A stretch of DNA of 64,000 nucleotides from Chryseobacterium sp. CH21 (GTDB taxonomy: Bacteria > Bacteroidota > Bacteroidia > Flavobacteriales > Weeksellaceae). Numbering within the stretch: the first letter of the stretch is position 1; every line of letters begins with the position of its first letter. Shown one piece after another: positions 42,231 through 50,812 of the stretch. The notes beneath the pieces are model-generated. The model made no database searches, was not told the DNA's origin, and saw only the letters and a list, made by a program, of their open reading frames with translations. The stretch is from contig NZ_QICI01000082.1 in the NCBI RefSeq assembly GCF_004119445.1, positions 1-64,000 on the forward strand, in the 5' to 3' direction. Both the position numbers and the translations under genes were made by a program.

Positions 42231-44450
42231 TTAAATTCCGTCAATGATTTCATTTAAAACAGTACTAGGTCTCATTGCTGCATACGTTTTATACGTGTCA
42301 GTTTTGTAGTATCCTTCAATGTTTTGAGGTTTACCCTGAGCACCAATTAATTCAGCATTAATTACTTCTTCGTTTTCCTGCATTGCCTGAGCAATAGGAG
42401 CAAACTTAGCTGCCAATTCAGCATCAGTAGTCTGGTTAGCTAACGCTTCAGCCCAGTACATTGCTAAATAGAAGTGAGAACCTCTGTTATCAATCTGACC
42501 TACTTTTCTTGCAGGAGACTTATCTGTAGCTAAGAATTTAGCATTTGCTTCATCCAATGCATCAGCTAGAACCTGAGATTTTGTATTCCCCTGAGTTTGC
42601 GCTAAGTGCTCTAAAGAAGCCTGAAGTGCCAAGAATTCACCTAGAGAATCCCATCTTAAATATCCTTCTTCTAAGAACTGCTCAACGTGTTTTGGAGCAG
42701 AACCTCCGGCACCCGTTTCAAATAAACCACCACCGTTCATTAATGGAACAATAGAAAGCATTTTTGCAGAAGTACCAAGCTCAAGGATTGGGAAAAGATC
42801 TGTTAAGTAATCTCTCAATACGTTTCCTGAAACAGAGATTGTATCTTTACCTTCTCTTGCTCTCTTAAGAGTTTCAGTCATTGCATCTTTTACATCAAGG
42901 ATTCTGATGTCAAGACCTGTTGTATCATGATCAGCAAGATATTTCTCTACTTTTTTGATGATTTCTCTGTCGTGAGCTCTTCCTTTATCTAACCAGAAGA
43001 TCGCAGGAGTATCAGATAATCTTGATCTGTTTACTGCTAATTTTACCCAGTCCTGGATAGGAGCATCTTTAGTCTGACACATTCTGAAGATATCATCTTT
43101 TTCTACTTTCTGAGAAAGAAGAACATTTCCAGCTTCGTCCTGAACCTCTACAGTTCCTTCAGCAGCTAACTGGAAAGTTTTATCGTGAGAACCATATTCT
43201 TCAGCCTTTTGAGCCATTAAACCTACATTTGGAACAGATCCCATTGTTGTAGGGTCTAATTTTCCGTGCGCTTTCATATCGTCAATAACAGACTGATAGA
43301 AACCTGCATAAGAACGGTCCGGAATGATACAAACTGTATCTTCTTCGTTTCCGTCTTTGTTCCACATTTTACCTCCACCTCTTACAAGAGCAGCCATAGA
43401 TGCGTCAACGATAATATCAGAAGGTACGTGGAAGTTAGTAATTCCCTTGTCAGAGTTTACCATTGCTACTCTAGGTCCGTTTGCTAAAGCCGCTTCAATA
43501 TCAGCTTTGATGTCAGCTTCCTGAGCATTTCCTTTGATTTTATCAAAAAGATCAGCAAGCCCGTTATTTGGATTGATGTCTAAAGACTTGAAAGTCTCAG
43601 CATATTTAGTAAATACTTCTTTGAAGAAAGTCTCAACGATAGCCCCGAAAATGATTGGGTCAGAGATTTTCATCATCGTTGCTTTAAGGTGAGCAGAAAG
43701 AAGTACATTTCTTTTCTTAGCTTCCTCGATAGCTTCCTGAACGAATGCTTTTAATGCATTTAGGTTCATTACAGAAGAATCAATTACTTCTCCAGCCTGA
43801 AGACCTGCGAAATCTTTTAATACAGATTCAGAACCGTCATTTCCTTTGAATACAATTTTGTATTTTGTAGCGTTTTCCAAAGTTGTAGAAGTTTCTGTAC
43901 CGTAGAAATCACCGTTGTTCATATGAGCTACGTCAGTTTTGCTGTCAGATGCCCAGTCACCCATTCTGTGAGGGTTTGCTTTAGCATAGTTTTTAACAGC
44001 TTTTGGAGCACGTCTGTCAGAGTTTCCTTCTCTTAATACAGGGTTTACAGCACTTCCTAATACTTTCGCATATTTAGCTTTGATTGCTTTTTCATCGTCA
44101 TTTTTAGGCTCTGCAGGATAGTTTGGAACTGCGAAACCTTTACCTTGTAGTTCAGCAATCGCCGCATCCAATTGAGGTACAGAAGCAGAAATGTTAGGTA
44201 ACTTAATGATGTTAGCATCAGGCTGTGTTGCCAATTCTCCCAGTTCTGCCAAAGCATCACCAATTTTCTGGTCGTCTTTTAAAAACTCAGGGAAGTTAGC
44301 TAAAATTCTTCCTGCCAAAGAAATATCCGGAACGGCGATTTCGATATTTGCTGATTTTGTGAAAGCTTTTACAATAGGTAAAAACGAGTGAGTAGCCAGC
44401 ATTGGAGCTTCATCAGTAAGTGTGTAATAGATTTTTGATTTTTCTGACAT
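42231..44450 (-). CDS. icd: Monomeric NADP-dependent isocitrate dehydrogenase
   Basis: The 739-residue length fits the monomeric IDH-II family. Matching segments are KIYYTLTDEAPMLATHSFLP at the start, KLPNISASVPQLDAAI (about 92), the LREGNSDRRAP substrate loop (about 142), the GTETSTTLE stretch (about 190) and the late GGLFETGAGGSAPKHVEQF. It converts isocitrate to 2-oxoglutarate and makes NADPH in the tricarboxylic acid cycle. The ATG at 44450 (MSEKSKIYY) is preferred over one 13 codons upstream that overlaps the promoter. A TAAATTTG element lies 36 bases upstream, and a terminator follows. Confidence 0.96.
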   Translation of the reverse strand: MSEKSKIYYTLTDEAPMLATHSFLPIVKAFTKSANIEIAVPDISLAGRILANFPEFLKDDQKIGDALAELGELATQPDANIIKLPNISASVPQLDAAIAELQGKGFAVPNYPAEPKNDDEKAIKAKYAKVLGSAVNPVLREGNSDRRAPKAVKNYAKANPHRMGDWASDSKTDVAHMNNGDFYGTETSTTLENATKYKIVFKGNDGSESVLKDFAGLQAGEVIDSSVMNLNALKAFVQEAIEEAKKRNVLLSAHLKATMMKISDPIIFGAIVETFFKEVFTKYAETFKSLDINPNNGLADLFDKIKGNAQEADIKADIEAALANGPRVAMVNSDKGITNFHVPSDIIVDASMAALVRGGGKMWNKDGNEEDTVCIIPDRSYAGFYQSVIDDMKAHGKLDPTTMGSVPNVGLMAQKAEEYGSHDKTFQLAAEGTVEVQDEAGNVLLSQKVEKDDIFRMCQTKDAPIQDWVKLAVNRSRLSDTPAIFWLDKGRAHDREIIKKVEKYLADHDTTGLDIRILDVKDAMTETLKRAREGKDTISVSGNVLRDYLTDLFPILELGTSAKMLSIVPLMNGGGLFETGAGGSAPKHVEQFLEEGYLRWDSLGEFLALQASLEHLAQTQGNTKSQVLADALDEANAKFLATDKSPARKVGQIDNRGSHFYLAMYWAEALANQTTDAELAAKFAPIAQAMQENEEVINAELIGAQGKPQNIEGYYKTDTYKTYAAMRPSTVLNEIIDGI

Positions 44451-44486
44451 TATACTGTTATTTTTTATTTGAAATTTTAAGTCCCA

Positions 44487-44494
44487 CAAATTTA
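44487..44494 (-). promoter_or_regulatory. -7 element of icd
   Basis: Minus-strand TAAATTTG fits TAnnTTTG; the start codon is 36 bases downstream. No convincing -33 element was found. Confidence 0.45.
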
Positions 44495-44528
44495 GTAAAT
44501 ATCATTGTTTTATTTGAGATATTTCCAT

Positions 44529-44552
44529 AAAAAAAGAGACTTTTGGCTCTTT
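44529..44552 (-). terminator. Orphan minus-strand terminator upstream of icd
   Basis: On the minus strand AAAGAGCC-AAAAG-TCTCTTT is followed by a T run. It lies between divergent genes (icd minus, tpx plus), where neither gene needs a terminator in this direction. A short minus-strand transcript starting to its right would explain it. Confidence 0.4.
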
Positions 44553-44777
44553 AATTTCATCTCTGTACAATTTATACTCTGATTAAGTTTACAATTATTT
44601 TAAAAACGATTTTATAATTTTCATGTACTGGAGTTTTTTTATAGAAATCTTCATTTTTTCAGATGGGTGATATGTAAAAATTTTTGTTGGGAAAACTGAT
44701 TATCAGAATTAAGAATTTTATTTTCACTTTAAGATTAATTTAACCATAATAAAACTGGGAAAATTTTCTTTTTTGAT

Positions 44778-44785
44778 TAAATTTG
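44778..44785 (+). promoter_or_regulatory. -7 element of the cytoplasmic tpx
   Basis: TAAATTTG fits the consensus; the ATG follows 22 bases later. No clear -33 element. Confidence 0.45.
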
Positions 44786-44807
44786 AAAAACTTAAAAAAT
44801 AAATATT

Positions 44808-45308
44808 ATGTCGACGACAATCACTTTAAAAGGAAGCGAAGTACATACAATAGGAACATTACCCTCTGTAGGAACCACTGTAAAAGACTTTGCACTGGTA
44901 GATTCAGGATTAGCAGTAAAAACGCTTGAAACTTTTGCAGGTAAGAAAAAAGTATTCAATATTTTCCCAAGCATTGATACACCTACTTGTGCTGCTTCTT
45001 CCAGAAAATTCAATGAAGAGGCATCCAAACTTGATAATACAGTGATAATCAATGTTTCTAAAGATCTTCCTTTCGCGTTAGGAAGATTTTGTGCAGCTGA
45101 AGGACTGAATAATGTGGAAACACTTTCAGATTTCAGAAGTAATTTCGGAGATGATTATGAAGTGACTATCACAGATTCACCTTTGAAAGGTCTATTGAGC
45201 CGTGCCGTGATCGTTACAGACGAAAACAACAAAGTAGTTTACACTGAGCAGGTTCAGGAAATTGCTAATGAACCTAATTACGATGCAGCTCTTGCCGCAT
45301 TAAAATAA
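44808..45308 (+). CDS. tpx: Cytoplasmic thiol peroxidase
   Basis: The 166-residue protein is the standard length for Tpx. The peroxidatic Cys61 is in SIDTPTCAASSRKF, the resolving Cys95 in LGRFCAAEG, and NVSKDLPFA lies between them. It reduces hydrogen peroxide and alkyl peroxides using thioredoxin. It has no signal peptide, unlike the paralogue at 17678-18247. It is monocistronic, with a -7 element upstream and a terminator downstream. Confidence 0.95.
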   Translation: MSTTITLKGSEVHTIGTLPSVGTTVKDFALVDSGLAVKTLETFAGKKKVFNIFPSIDTPTCAASSRKFNEEASKLDNTVIINVSKDLPFALGRFCAAEGLNNVETLSDFRSNFGDDYEVTITDSPLKGLLSRAVIVTDENNKVVYTEQVQEIANEPNYDAALAALK

Positions 45309-45327
45309 TAAAATAATTTTTGTAAAG

Positions 45328-45361
45328 AAGCCTTGTGAATCATTTTTGCAAGGCTTTTTTT
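45328..45361 (+). terminator. Terminator of the cytoplasmic tpx
   Basis: AAGCCTTG pairs with CAAGGCTT around a 13-base loop, followed by T residues. Confidence 0.75.
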
Positions 45362-45378
45362 GAACATAAAACTAATAA

Positions 45379-45726
45379 ATGATAAAAAGAATCGTAGCCA
45401 ATATTAAAACAAATGATCTTTCCAAAGCGAATCATTTTTATCAGGATATTTTAGAACTGGATGTCTTGATGGATCATGGCTGGATCAAAACGCTGGGTAA
45501 TGATGAAGAAGCAAAAATTCAGATCAGCTTTGCAGAAGAAGGAGGAAATGGTACTGAAGTTCCTGATCTTTCTATTGAAGTAGATAATGTAGATGAGGTC
45601 TATGACAAAATGAAAAATGCAGGCTTTGAAATCATTTACAAGCTCACCAATGAAGACTGGGGAGTCCGCAGATTTTTCGTTAAAGATCCATTTCAGAAAC
45701 TGATCAATATACTGTCTCACCAATAA
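45379..45726 (+). CDS. VOC-superfamily (glyoxalase-like) protein
   Basis: This 115-residue single-module VOC protein has the two beta-alpha-beta halves: RIVANIKTNDLSKANHFYQD at the start and LSIEVDNVDEVYDKMKNAGF in the second half, ending RFFVKDPFQKLINIL. Metal ligands are not obvious beyond the closing acidic residues, so either a lyase/dioxygenase-like enzyme or a ligand-binding or resistance protein is possible. It begins a run of four same-strand genes with short spacing (11, 7 and 48 bases) that ends with the Tet(X)-like gene. Confidence 0.88.
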   Translation: MIKRIVANIKTNDLSKANHFYQDILELDVLMDHGWIKTLGNDEEAKIQISFAEEGGNGTEVPDLSIEVDNVDEVYDKMKNAGFEIIYKLTNEDWGVRRFFVKDPFQKLINILSHQ

Positions 45727-45737
45727 ATACAAGTACA

Positions 45738-46142
45738 ATGAAAGCAGATAGAATTATTCCCGTATTAAGAATCTTCGATTATCAGAAGACAAAAGAATTT
45801 TATGTAGACTGGCTGGGATTTGAGATCGTATGGGAACATTATTTTGAAGAAAACACCCCTGTTTATATGGAGGTGAAAAGAGAAAATATCATTTTTCACT
45901 TAAGCGAACATCACGGAGATGGAACACCAGGAACAAGAGTTTCTGTATGGGGGGAAGGTGTTCCTGAATATCATCAAGAATTGATTGATAAAAAATATAA
46001 ATACAACCGTCCCGGACTTGAAAAAACCTTTTATGGAGCTGTATCCTTTACTGTGATTGATCCTTTTGGAAATAAAATCACCTTCGAAGAAGAATATGAC
46101 GAAGCAAAACATAAAGATCTGAAACTGTATTCTCACGATTGA
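45738..46142 (+). CDS. Bleomycin-resistance/glyoxalase-type VOC protein
   Basis: This 134-residue VOC protein starts IIPVLRIFDYQKTKEFYVDW, contains IIFHLSEHHGDGTPGTRV (about 50-67) and ends with the FTVIDPFGNKITFEEE motif (about 107-122). This is the pattern of the bleomycin-binding/glyoxalase superfamily proteins that sequester glycopeptide drugs or act on small molecules. The gene follows another VOC gene by 11 bases and precedes an AraC gene by 7, so co-transcription is likely. The ligand is unknown. Confidence 0.9.
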   Translation: MKADRIIPVLRIFDYQKTKEFYVDWLGFEIVWEHYFEENTPVYMEVKRENIIFHLSEHHGDGTPGTRVSVWGEGVPEYHQELIDKKYKYNRPGLEKTFYGAVSFTVIDPFGNKITFEEEYDEAKHKDLKLYSHD

Positions 46143-46149
46143 TAAAAGT

Positions 46150-46983
46150 ATGTTTTCTAATATACATCAGGAGTTTGAAGTTCCGGAAGAACTAAAAGAT
46201 ACCATCAAATGCTTTTGGTACAACAGAAGGAATTATAAAGAGGAATTGTCTGAATTGACAGTGCTTCCGGATGGGTATGCAGAAATCATTTTTCATTTTG
46301 GAAGCGGGTGCAGCATTTCTCATCAGGGAATTGTACAGGCTTTACCTTCTCCGTTTATCATGGGACTGCTCAATCAGCCTGCCGTTTTTCATGCTCAAAA
46401 TCAACTGGAAATTATCGGAATCAGATGTTTTCCATGGGCTGTTTTTGACCTACTGGGGCTTTCCTCCGAAAAAACAAAAAATGGGGTTCACATATTGGAG
46501 CATCCTCTGGCAGAGCTTCAATCTGGATTGACTGATTTGATTATTCAAGGAAAAATACAGGAAGCGATCTTTCAGGTAGAACAATATTTCCTGAAATTAC
46601 ATTCACATATTACAACAGACAGTCTCCTTGCCAAAGCCGGAGCTGCCATGAGAAAGAATAAAGGAACCATCCCTGTCCATCAGGTGGCGGATTCAGCGCA
46701 TACGACTGTAAGAACATTAGAAAGAAAATTTAAGCAGTCTTCCGGTCACACGGTAAAAGATATATCCGGGATTATGCGTTTTGAGCAAATAAGAAACCGT
46801 CTGTGGAATACTCCTGAAGCTTCCATTGCTGAACTTGCACAGGAATTTGGATATACAGACCAATCCCATTTAAGCAGAGAGTTTAAACGGTACAGCGGTA
46901 CAACACCTGCTGTTTTTGCACGGGAAGCCAAAAAAAGAAAGCGGGCCTTAAGCAATGATTTTGTCGCATTTGTACAAGCATAA
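46150..46983 (+). CDS. AraC-family regulator with DUF6597-like sensor domain
   Basis: This 277-residue protein has an N-terminal region (about 1-130) of DUF6597 type (CFWYNRRNYKEELSELTVLP, then GYAEIIFHFGSG). The C-terminal double HTH (about 165-265) contains VHQVADSAHTTVRTLERKFK and SIAELAQEFGYTDQSHLSRE. The start ATG lies 7 bases after the VOC gene's stop. It probably regulates its own operon, including the Tet(X)-like monooxygenase 48 bases downstream; the inducer is not known. Confidence 0.9.
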   Translation: MFSNIHQEFEVPEELKDTIKCFWYNRRNYKEELSELTVLPDGYAEIIFHFGSGCSISHQGIVQALPSPFIMGLLNQPAVFHAQNQLEIIGIRCFPWAVFDLLGLSSEKTKNGVHILEHPLAELQSGLTDLIIQGKIQEAIFQVEQYFLKLHSHITTDSLLAKAGAAMRKNKGTIPVHQVADSAHTTVRTLERKFKQSSGHTVKDISGIMRFEQIRNRLWNTPEASIAELAQEFGYTDQSHLSREFKRYSGTTPAVFAREAKKRKRALSNDFVAFVQA

Positions 46984-47031
46984 CACAACTGCATTCCGGA
47001 ATTTTGTATCATAATAAATACATTAAAGATT

Positions 47032-48162
47032 ATGGTACTGAATCATAAAAAAGTAGCCATTATTGGCGCAGGACCCGTGGGTTTAACGATGGCTGTTTTA
47101 TTACAACAGAAAGGTGTTGAAGTCAATGTTTATGAAAGAGATCTGAATGCGCAGACCAGAGTCTGGGGTGGTACATTGGATCTTCATAAGGAATCAGGAC
47201 AGAAAGCAATGAAAAAGACGGGTTTGCTGGATCAATATTACGCTAAAGCTTTACCTATGGGAATCAAAATTGCTGATGAGCAGGGAAATATTCTTTTTAC
47301 GAAAGAAATCACACCTGAAAATCAATTTGACAACCCTGAAATCAACAGAAATCATTTGAGAGAAATGCTGCTTGGCAGTTTGGCCGATGATACCGTAATC
47401 TGGGATATGAATTATACAGGAATGGAAGATAATGATGGCCAGTGGCGGCTTCATTTTAAAAACAAACCTGATGTTACAGCTGATCTTGTTATCGGTGCTA
47501 ATGGTGGAATGTCCAAAGTAAGAAAATACGTAACGGAAGCCGAAGTAGAAGAAACGGGAACCTTTATCATTCAGGGAGATATTCCTCAGCCTGAAAAAAT
47601 TTGTCCTGAATTTTTCAACTGGTGTGATGGGAAAAGGCCAATGGCAGCTTTTGAAGGTAATTTATTGGTTGCCAATCCTTATAATAATGGTGCTTTGACG
47701 TATGGAGTTATATTCAAAAAACCTGAAGAATGGAAAGACGGCCGTATCTTGGATTTTAAAAATACAGAACAGATTCGTCAATTCCTTTCTGAAAGATTCT
47801 CTTCATGGAGTGAGCTTTATCAACAGCTATTTGACTCAACTTCCTTTTTTGTAGGGTTACCAACAAGAAAAATTCCATTAGATAAACCCTGGAAAAATAA
47901 CCGTCCTTTACCCGTAACATTGATTGGTGATGCAGCACATCTGATGCCTCCATTTGCAGGACAGGGTGTAAACAGCGGATTGCTGGATGCTTTAATTTTA
48001 TCAGAAAACCTGACGGAAGGAAAATGCCTAACGCTATCCGAAGCCATTGAGACTTACGAAAAAGAAATGTTTATATATGCCAAAGAAGCACAATTTGAAT
48101 CCAGCAAAAATGAACTGGAAATGCGGGATGTCAACTTCTCTTTTACAAGTCTTATTCAATAG
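47032..48162 (+). CDS. Tet(X)-like FAD-dependent monooxygenase
   Basis: This 376-residue flavoprotein resembles Tet(X) across its whole length. It shares the FAD loop IIGAGPVGLTMAVLLQQKGV, GGTLDLHKESGQKAMKKTGL (about 41-60), FDNPEINRNHLRE, ANGGMSKVRKYV (about 155) and IGDAAHLMPPFAGQGVNSGL (about 305-324). Tet(X) hydroxylates tetracyclines, using NADPH and oxygen, and so inactivates them. From memory, the His of Tet(X) that contacts the drug (in ASHQGN) is Phe here (AAFEGN), so activity on tetracyclines is uncertain. It follows an AraC regulator in the same direction. Confidence 0.88.
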   Translation: MVLNHKKVAIIGAGPVGLTMAVLLQQKGVEVNVYERDLNAQTRVWGGTLDLHKESGQKAMKKTGLLDQYYAKALPMGIKIADEQGNILFTKEITPENQFDNPEINRNHLREMLLGSLADDTVIWDMNYTGMEDNDGQWRLHFKNKPDVTADLVIGANGGMSKVRKYVTEAEVEETGTFIIQGDIPQPEKICPEFFNWCDGKRPMAAFEGNLLVANPYNNGALTYGVIFKKPEEWKDGRILDFKNTEQIRQFLSERFSSWSELYQQLFDSTSFFVGLPTRKIPLDKPWKNNRPLPVTLIGDAAHLMPPFAGQGVNSGLLDALILSENLTEGKCLTLSEAIETYEKEMFIYAKEAQFESSKNELEMRDVNFSFTSLIQ

Positions 48163-48245
48163 TTGAGGATTTAATGACAGAATTAATGATCCGGATCATT
48201 AAATAGTAAGATGAATAAAACTTACCTTTACATTTTAAAAATAGA

Positions 48246-49460
48246 ATGAAACGTTCAGGAACCGCAGATTTACCTCTTCACTATGGAAAAGTACCGCCAT
48301 GGCTGTATGAGCGTATGTCTGTTCTTGGGTTATCCATTATTGAAGTCATTCTGATGGATTACGGTAAAGATGAAGTATTGCGCCGATTGGCAGATCCGTT
48401 CTGGTTTCAAAGTTTTGGAGCGATGATGGGAATGGACTGGCATTCTTCAGGAATTACCACTTCCGTTATGGGTGCTTTGAAACGTTCTATTAATCCTAAT
48501 TCTCAATCGTTGGGACTTTATATCTGTGGTGGAAAAGGAAAATTTTCACGAGAGACCCCATCAGAGTTAATCAGAATTGCAGATAAAACTGGACTGAATG
48601 GAACTGAGTTGGTAAGAGCCAGCAAACTTTCTGCAAAAGTAGATAACACTGCGATTCAGGATGGTTATCAGCTATATTTGCACAATTTCATCCTTTCCGA
48701 CAATGGAAACTGGAGCGTTATTCAGCAGGGAATGCATGAATCCGACGGTACAGCAAGACGATATCACTGGCATTCCGAAAACATCACCTCATTTGTAGAA
48801 AAACCTCACACAGGAATTAATGGGATTTCAAGAGGAAAGATTCTTAACCTTACGGATACCGAAGCTTCTGAAAACAGAAAAGGAATTCTGGATATTTCCC
48901 ATACTGATTCAGCAGAAGTGATGAAAGATTTTGCAAGGCTGATTCTTCCTGCCCATCATGATGTTCAGGCTTCTGACGTGGATCTGAAACGTCTTGGAGC
49001 ACTTCTGTATGTTACCAGAGAACAGCAGCCTCAGAACTTTGAAGACTTGCTGATGCTGGAAGGAGTAGGGCCAAGAACCATGCAGTCATTGGCTTTGGTA
49101 AGCGAAGTGATTCATGGTGCGCCTTCAAGATTTGCTGATCCGGCAAGATTTTCCTTTGCTCATGGCGGTAAAGATGGACATCCTTTTCCGGTTCCGATTA
49201 ATACGTATGACGAAAGTATCAGCATTCTCAGAAGAGGGATTGAAAAGTCCAAATTGGGAAATTCTGATAAGCTGAATTCTTTAAACAAGCTTCACCAGAT
49301 TGTCACTGAAGCAGAAAAAGACTTTACACCGGATTTTGATATTCAGCAGGTCATTGAAGAAGAAAGACAAAATTCCTGGCGTTTTGGCGGAAAAACTGTA
49401 TTTGGAGATGCCCAGAAACCCAATAATCCTCCAAAACCAATACAGCTTTCCCTATTTTAA
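48246..49460 (+). CDS. DUF763-domain protein
   Basis: This 404-residue protein starts KRSGTADLPLHYGKVPPWLY, the DUF763 signature, and continues SFGAMMGMDWHSSGITTSVM (about 60-80). Near residue 275 a helix-hairpin-helix (LMLEGVGPRTMQSLALVSEV) suggests DNA binding. Another likely active or structural region is the HSSGIT segment and HPFPVPINTYDES near 315. DUF763 is found in bacteria and archaea and has no established function to my knowledge; DNA repair or maintenance is plausible from the HhH motif. It is monocistronic. Confidence 0.9.
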   Translation: MKRSGTADLPLHYGKVPPWLYERMSVLGLSIIEVILMDYGKDEVLRRLADPFWFQSFGAMMGMDWHSSGITTSVMGALKRSINPNSQSLGLYICGGKGKFSRETPSELIRIADKTGLNGTELVRASKLSAKVDNTAIQDGYQLYLHNFILSDNGNWSVIQQGMHESDGTARRYHWHSENITSFVEKPHTGINGISRGKILNLTDTEASENRKGILDISHTDSAEVMKDFARLILPAHHDVQASDVDLKRLGALLYVTREQQPQNFEDLLMLEGVGPRTMQSLALVSEVIHGAPSRFADPARFSFAHGGKDGHPFPVPINTYDESISILRRGIEKSKLGNSDKLNSLNKLHQIVTEAEKDFTPDFDIQQVIEEERQNSWRFGGKTVFGDAQKPNNPPKPIQLSLF

Positions 49461-49505
49461 AACAAAAGCTGCGCATTTCTCTTGCCATCAGATAAATGTT
49501 TTATT

Positions 49506-49560
49506 ATTCCCATCCTCTGGAGGGGTGGCGAAAATTCAAAGAATTTTTGACGGGGTGGTT
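49506..49560 (+). repeat. Double-hairpin repeat, gene-less copy D
   Basis: ATTCCCATCCTCTGGAGGGG, then TGGCGAAAATTC, AAA and GAATTTTTGA, then CGGGGTGGTT. It follows the DUF763 gene, without a nuclease gene beside it. One base of the first stem differs from copies A-C (CCCATCC), a sign of decay. Confidence 0.8.
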
Positions 49561-49711
49561 TTAAATAACTGTTTAATATAATTGGTTTTAAAATAATATT
49601 TGTTGTAGTGTAATACATGACTTTTTATAAAGGTATTATATTCTTTGTTTAATGTTTTTATCATTAATTCAATTAAAAATTTTATTTTTAAAAACTTAAA
49701 AAATTGACCAA

Positions 49712-50302
49712 ATGACGAACCAAGCCCTTGAAATATGTTACGATTTTCCCTTCTTTTTCCCCGAAGAGCTTGCTGAAATATTTCAGGCTCACGAAAAAAG
49801 ATCCTTCCAGAAAGGTGATTTTATTCTTGAAGAAGGAAAAACAGCCAATGAATATTATATTCTTGAAAGCGGATTAGCACGTTCCTACGTTAATGATTTC
49901 AACGGAAATGAAGTAACCACGCATTTTTTCACGGAAAACGAAGTGATTATTGAGGTTTTATCTATGTTTCAAAGAGTTCCCTCTCAGGAAAATATCGTTT
50001 GTATTACAGACTGTGAATGCTGGAGATTAGATTATGACACTTTTCAGGAACTGTTCCACAAAATTCCAAATCTCAGAGAATGGGGTAGATTATGGATGTC
50101 TAAGGAACTTTTTGCCTATAAACAGAGATCTGTGGAAATGTTCACCCTTTCAGCAACCAAAAGATATCTCAATCTGCTGGAACAAAAATCTAAAGTCATA
50201 CAATTTGCTCCTCTAAAACAGATTGCTTCCTATCTGGGCATTACAGACACTTCTTTGAGCCGTATTCGTAAGGAAATCGTTTCCCATCCCAAGAAAAATT
50301 AA
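49712..50302 (+). CDS. Crp/Fnr-family transcriptional regulator
   Basis: This 196-residue protein has a cyclic-nucleotide-binding-type beta-barrel (about 25-120; ILEEGKTANEYYILESGLAR). A C-terminal winged helix (about 150-196) contains APLKQIASYLGITDTSLSRI. No Fe-S Cys cluster is visible, so it is not an oxygen-sensing Fnr. The ligand is unknown. It is followed by a same-strand run of VOC, DinB, hydrolase and SRPBCC genes, which may include its targets. Confidence 0.92.
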   Translation: MTNQALEICYDFPFFFPEELAEIFQAHEKRSFQKGDFILEEGKTANEYYILESGLARSYVNDFNGNEVTTHFFTENEVIIEVLSMFQRVPSQENIVCITDCECWRLDYDTFQELFHKIPNLREWGRLWMSKELFAYKQRSVEMFTLSATKRYLNLLEQKSKVIQFAPLKQIASYLGITDTSLSRIRKEIVSHPKKN

Positions 50303-50379
50303 ATCTTGCCCTATGACAAGTTGATTTTCATTACACCTAGGTAATTTTGGATAAGAAATTAACACTAAAATTACAGAAA

Positions 50380-50787
50380 ATGAAAATCAATCAAATTTAT
50401 GTGAACCTTCCGGTAAAAGATGTACAGAAAACAAAAGACTTCTGGACGAAGGTAGGTTTTTCAATTAATGAACAATTCTCAGATGATAAAGCGGCTTGTG
50501 TTGCTTTGAATGATACAAGCTATGTCATGTTTTTGCAGGAAGATTATTTTATGACCTTCACCAATAAACCTGTTGCCAAAGAAAATACCAGCCAGGTACT
50601 TGTAGCGGTTGGCTTAAACAGTCGTGAAGAAGTAGATAAAATAGTGAATACTGCCGTAGAGAACGGAGCGTGGCAGCATGAAGAGCCTCAGGATTACGGA
50701 TGGATGTATCAGAATTCTTTCTGGGATCTGGATGGACATGGCTGGAATATTACTTTTGCCGACATGTCTCAAATGCCTGCAGAATAG
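50380..50787 (+). CDS. VOC-family protein
   Basis: The ATG at 50380 (MKINQIYVNLPVKDV) gives 135 residues; an ATG 11 codons upstream adds a non-family segment. The two modules are INQIYVNLPVKDVQKTKDFW and VLVAVGLNSREEVDKIVNTA, with closing motif MYQNSFWDLDGHGWNITFAD. It is of the PhnB/lactoylglutathione-lyase-like kind without assigned chemistry. It sits 77 bases after the Crp/Fnr gene and 25 before a DinB gene. Confidence 0.9.
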   Translation: MKINQIYVNLPVKDVQKTKDFWTKVGFSINEQFSDDKAACVALNDTSYVMFLQEDYFMTFTNKPVAKENTSQVLVAVGLNSREEVDKIVNTAVENGAWQHEEPQDYGWMYQNSFWDLDGHGWNITFADMSQMPAE

Positions 50788-50812
50788 TTATTATCACACA
50801 AAAACATCTCCC

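Noticed and set aside
50678..50812. N-terminal extension of the first DinB protein
   Set aside because: It overlaps the VOC gene in another frame and has no family counterpart; METQSNEIEI at 50813 is the natural start.
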